Shown: positions 61,274-64,000 of the stretch, piece after piece | Position numbering within the stretch: position 1 is the first letter of the stretch | Layout: every line of letters starts with the position of its first letter | Assembly: GCA_964565775.1 (NCBI GenBank) | Contig: CAZMGB010000007.1 | Location: 81,021-145,020, forward strand | DNA from: CAZMGB01 sp964565775 | GTDB taxonomy: Bacteria; Chloroflexota; Dehalococcoidia; DSTF01; JALHUB01 | Reading direction: 5' to 3' | Length of the DNA: 64,000 nucleotides | Translations under genes and position numbers: made by a program | The notes under the pieces: generated by a model | Database searches by the model: none | Told to the model about the DNA's origin: nothing | Seen by the model: the letters and a program-made list of their open reading frames with translations, nothing else

Positions 61274-61618
61274 CTACTGCATGCGCACCACCTCTACGCC
61301 CCGGCTCCACAGCCGCTCGATGTCGTAGTAGGCCCTCTCCTCGGGTGAGAACAGGTGCACGATGACGTCCCCCAGATCGAGGAGTATCCAGCCCGAATCA
61401 AGCTCACCCTCGCTTTTCAAGGTTTGAATGCCGTCGCTCCCCAGCCCCTCCTCCAGCGCATCGAGGAGCGCCCGCATCTGGCGCACGTTCACAGCCGAGG
61501 CGATGACGAAGTAGTCCGCGAACCCGGCGACCTTGCTGATGTCGAGGAGCACCACGTCTTCAGCCTGCTTGTCCCAAAGCAAGTCGACGATTTTGCGCGC
61601 CAGGTCGCTGCCTTCCAG
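61274..61618 (-). CDS. rsfS: Ribosomal silencing factor RsfS, probable CTG start
   Basis: Binds ribosomal protein uL14 and blocks subunit joining in stationary phase. The core VVLLDISKVAGFADYFVIASA and the late GWILLDLGDVIVHLFSPEERAYYDIE are diagnostic. The first TTG (61582) would cut off the conserved EGSDLARKIVDL; in-frame CTG at 61618 (CTG GAA GGC) is preceded by GAGGAG at 8 bases, giving 114 residues. Confidence 0.9.
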   Translation of the reverse strand: MEGSDLARKIVDLLWDKQAEDVVLLDISKVAGFADYFVIASAVNVRQMRALLDALEEGLGSDGIQTLKSEGELDSGWILLDLGDVIVHLFSPEERAYYDIERLWSRGVEVVRMQ

Positions 61619-61782
61619 AGGCGTCTCTCCTCGACGGTGGTGGACAGATTATACCCGAGGCCGACGCCTCCCATCAACGCCGAGAGGCCCGCCGCACGGC
61701 CGATTGGACACGCAGCCCTGCCCGCTAGGATAATAGACCGCGGAAGTGAAGCCATTCGGCAACGTCAGGAATCGATACCACA

Positions 61783-62886
61783 GTGGCTACAAAGAAACGT
61801 GTAATAGTGGCGATGAGCGGCGGTGTCGACTCGGCCGTCGCCGCCGGCCTGCTCGTCCGCCAGGGCTACGAGGTCATCGGCGTCACTATGCGCCTCTGGA
61901 CCGTCGAGCAGCCCGACCTGCCGGTCCACCACCGGCGCTGCTGCTCCGTAGAGGACACCGACGACGCCCGTCGCGCCGCCCAGGCCCTCGGCATACCCCA
62001 CTACGTCCTCAACCTCGAGCGCGAATTCCAGGAGCGGGTGGTAGACTACTTCTGCGCGGAGTACCAGCGAGGTCGCACCCCCAACCCCTGCCTCGCCTGC
62101 AACGAACACGTCAAGTTCAGCTCCCTCCTGGCACGCGCCCTCGCCCTCGACGCCGACTACCTGGCCACCGGCCACTACGCCCGCGTCCGCCGCGTCGACG
62201 GCGAGCACCGGCTGCTGCGTGCCGTGGACCGCGACAAGGACCAGTCCTACGTCCTCTTCACCCTCGGGCAAGAGGAGCTATCGCGGCTGCTCCTGCCCAT
62301 CGGGGAGCATCGGAAGGCGGAGGTCCGGCGGCTGGCGGCGGAGATGCGCCTGCCCCTGGCCGACAAGCCCGACAGCGCCGACATTTGCTTCATCCCCGCC
62401 AACGACTACCGCTCCTTCCTGGCGCAGCGCTCCCCCCAGACGGAGGGGCAGATCGTGGACGTCGAAGGGCGGCCGGTCGGACGGCATCAGGGGGTGGCCG
62501 GCTTCACCATCGGCCAGCGGCGGGGCCTCGGCGCTTCGTTCGGAGAGAGACGGTTCGTTACCCGCATAGACCCCGCCCGTAACGTCGTCACCATCGGCAG
62601 CGAGGATGACCTCAGGTCCGACAGCCTGTGGGCGGAGGCGGTAACCTGGGTCGGCGGCCGGCCCGCAGACCCGGAGACGCCCGTCGAGGCGAAGATCCGC
62701 TATCGCACCCCGGCCTCGCCCGCCACCGTCCATCCCAACGGCGCCGGGGCAGAGGTACGCTTCGAGACGCCCCAGCGGGCGATCACGCCGGGCCAGGCCG
62801 TTGTCTTCTATCGGGGCGAGCAGGTGTTGGGAGGCGGCATCATAGCCTCGTCGGGGCGGAACGGCCGCCGGCCAGGCGCCGGCTAG
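61783..62886 (+). CDS. mnmA: tRNA-uridine 2-sulfurtransferase
   Basis: Thiolates U34 of Lys, Glu and Gln tRNAs. The 367 residues carry the PP-loop SGGVDS (12-17), the catalytic cysteine in PNPCLACNEHVKF and the second cysteine in SADICFIP. The ATGHYAR segment follows the PP-loop domain, and FTIGQRRGLG lies in the central domain. It starts at GTG 61783, in the divergent interval with rsfS. Confidence 0.95.
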   Translation: MATKKRVIVAMSGGVDSAVAAGLLVRQGYEVIGVTMRLWTVEQPDLPVHHRRCCSVEDTDDARRAAQALGIPHYVLNLEREFQERVVDYFCAEYQRGRTPNPCLACNEHVKFSSLLARALALDADYLATGHYARVRRVDGEHRLLRAVDRDKDQSYVLFTLGQEELSRLLLPIGEHRKAEVRRLAAEMRLPLADKPDSADICFIPANDYRSFLAQRSPQTEGQIVDVEGRPVGRHQGVAGFTIGQRRGLGASFGERRFVTRIDPARNVVTIGSEDDLRSDSLWAEAVTWVGGRPADPETPVEAKIRYRTPASPATVHPNGAGAEVRFETPQRAITPGQAVVFYRGEQVLGGGIIASSGRNGRRPGAG

Positions 62887-62961
62887 AGGGCCGTAGCGGC
62901 CGGCATGGCCGCCGCAGCCGCTCCACCGAGCCGCCTCCTCCCGTCTCGCAAGCTCAAGCCC

Positions 62962-62989
62962 TTGCCGTTCGACGGCGACGTGTTATAAT
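62962..62989 (+). promoter_or_regulatory. Promoter of the small membrane protein genes
   Basis: TTGCCG (62962-62967), 16-base spacer, TATAAT (62984-62989) with TG (62981-62982) upstream, an extended -10. It lies 28 bases before the ATG. Confidence 0.7.
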
Positions 62990-63016
62990 TCGGCGCGACC
63001 GCTCGGGAGGTGCTGT

Positions 63017-63352
63017 ATGTCCCTTGAAGAAGTGCGAGATATCGTAGTCATAGTCGCTGGCTCCATTGGCATACTGATGCTACTAGCCGGCCTTGTGGTC
63101 ACAGTCGTGGTCGGAGTCGCCTTACGCGCGCTGATCGGCGCCGCCCAGGCCCTAATTCGGGAAGAGGTGACGCCCGTCATTGGGTCGGCGCGAGAGACTG
63201 TGGAAAGCGTCAAGGGCACTTCCAGCTTCATGACAGAGATGCTGGTCAGCCCCGTCATCCGCATCTACGGCCTCTTCAAGGGCATACGCCGCTTCCTGGC
63301 CATCCTGGGCGGCTTCGCTCGCCGGGGACGTCGCGAAGAGGAGAGGGAATAA
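63017..63352 (+). CDS. Small membrane protein
   Basis: A 111-residue protein with one N-terminal membrane helix (about 8-36, IVVIVAGSIGILMLLAGLVV), an amphipathic helix (about 40-70) and a basic C-terminal end. It resembles DUF948-like small envelope proteins with no known function. GGGAGGTGC precedes the ATG. It is paired with the YtxH-like gene downstream. Confidence 0.72.
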   Translation: MSLEEVRDIVVIVAGSIGILMLLAGLVVTVVVGVALRALIGAAQALIREEVTPVIGSARETVESVKGTSSFMTEMLVSPVIRIYGLFKGIRRFLAILGGFARRGRREEERE

Positions 63353-63409
63353 GCGGAGTAGCGGCCTCAGGCCGGGCGGTCTCCGGCCGTCGCCGCGGAG
63401 GAAGCCGCA

Positions 63410-63835
63410 ATGAGCGCGAATGAAACGATGCACTCGAGCGCCGAAGAAGGGGACACAGCCGGTGGACACGGCCCCGGCTTCGTACTGGGGGTATTGCTGG
63501 GAATCGTGGCGGGCGCCGCCATCGCCACGCTATTCACACCCGTAAGCGGCGAAGAGGTGCGCTCCAGGACGCGCGAAAGGGCCCCCGACCTGTGGCGTCG
63601 GCGCGATGAGGTGGCGAAGGAAGCCCGCGAGCGCGCCCGCAGCACCTGGAACCGCCTGCGCGGCAAGCCTGAGCCCCAGGGACCGGCCGACCGCCTGATC
63701 GCGAGAGCCAGGGATGCGGCGAACAACGCCCGCTCCCGGCTCCAGGAGGCCTGGGAGGCCGGACGCGAGGCCGCCCGAGAGGGCCAGGACGAGGCCCGCC
63801 GCCGGTTCGAGACTCTCACCGGCCGCCGCCGCTAG
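63410..63835 (+). CDS. YtxH-like stress/envelope protein
   Basis: A 141-residue protein with a short N-terminal membrane helix (about 24-44, FVLGVLLGIVAGAAIATLF) followed by TPVSGEEVR, the typical start of YtxH-domain proteins. A long basic-acidic amphipathic helix (about 50-135) rich in Arg, Glu and Ala is likely a coiled coil. GGAGGA lies 10 bases before the ATG. General stress or envelope function is suggested by the family, not shown. Confidence 0.75.
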   Translation: MSANETMHSSAEEGDTAGGHGPGFVLGVLLGIVAGAAIATLFTPVSGEEVRSRTRERAPDLWRRRDEVAKEARERARSTWNRLRGKPEPQGPADRLIARARDAANNARSRLQEAWEAGREAAREGQDEARRRFETLTGRRR

Positions 63836-63851
63836 CTCACCCCTTACACCT

Positions 63852-64000
63852 AAGGCGAGGCCCACAATTACCGAAGGCCACGCCCACAATCACCGAAGGC
63901 CACGCCCACAATTACCGAAGGCCACGCCCACAATTACCGAAGGCCACGCCCACAATCACCGAAGGCCGCCCCCACAATCACCGAAAGCCAGGCTTAAGCC
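63852..64000. repeat. 22-bp tandem array at the window end
   Basis: Six full units of 22 bases (63852, 63874, 63896, 63918, 63940 and 63962) and a degenerate partial seventh (63984 to the edge). The core reads AAGGCCACGCCCACAATTACCG with T/C changes. There are no spacers, so it is a plain tandem repeat, not a CRISPR array. Confidence 0.9.

Noticed and set aside
63852..64000. CRISPR array
   Set aside because: Units follow each other without spacers and differ only by point changes; no cas genes are near.

Overview
This window is GC-rich bacterial chromosome with densely packed genes. It most resembles a member of the Chloroflexota, probably of the Dehalococcoidia type. The grounds are the split glycine dehydrogenase (GcvPA), the T-box-controlled ilv/leu operon with a citramalate synthase, the small zinc-ribbon proteins, the Thr/Pro-rich surface proteins, and heavy use of GTG, TTG and probably CTG starts. 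The taxonomic call is inference. The sequence contains no rRNA.

Layout. 1-3.7 kb (minus strand): glycine cleavage genes gcvT-gcvH-gcvPA (the last cut by the window edge) and a metallo-beta-lactamase-fold hydrolase. 3.8-7.1 kb (plus): ilvE, a PH-domain membrane protein and a geranylgeranyl-reductase-type flavoprotein. 7.2-21.4 kb (plus): branched-chain amino acid biosynthesis, ilvB-ilvN-ilvC, leuA, leuC-leuD, leuB and cimA. It is preceded by a sigma-70-like promoter, a T-box leader with its terminator and, in series, a short open frame with seven consecutive Leu codons. Inserted among these genes are a ferritin-like gene, an IS200-type transposase with hairpins, a methyltransferase, a small Cys-tailed protein and an unidentified three-gene cassette. 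With ilvE the set covers Val and Leu, plus Ile by the pyruvate-citramalate route.

21.5-24.5 kb: an M28 peptidase, two small zinc-ribbon proteins and a PDZ protein. 24.6-41.9 kb (all minus): a surface polysaccharide locus. It holds five genes matching the WbpA/B/D/E/I route to UDP-ManNAc(3NAc)A, a WbpM/FlaA1-like membrane dehydratase homologue, an initiating sugar transferase, a second aminotransferase, a methyltransferase, four glycosyltransferases, a flippase and an exported four-repeat protein. 42.2 kb: tRNA-Pro(CGG). 42.4-45.5 kb: an unusual one-polypeptide ECF sigma factor / zinc anti-sigma-like motif / membrane helix / extracellular domain, followed by an exported protein with the same Thr/Pro-rich tail style.

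45.7-64 kb: a TPR protein, an ABC-2 exporter pair, a class I amidotransferase-like hydrolase, gyrA with a long basic tail, GNAT, Hsp20, lon, a HEPN/MNT pair, a 2-hydroxyacid dehydrogenase and a phosphoesterase. Housekeeping genes follow: thiL, tsaE, tsaB, ndk, rsfS, mnmA and two small envelope-type proteins. The window ends in a 22-bp tandem array. GTAG-footed hairpin (REP/REPIN-like) elements occur near 5.8, 12.2 and 48.4-48.6 kb; the 12.2 kb copy lies next to the transposase.
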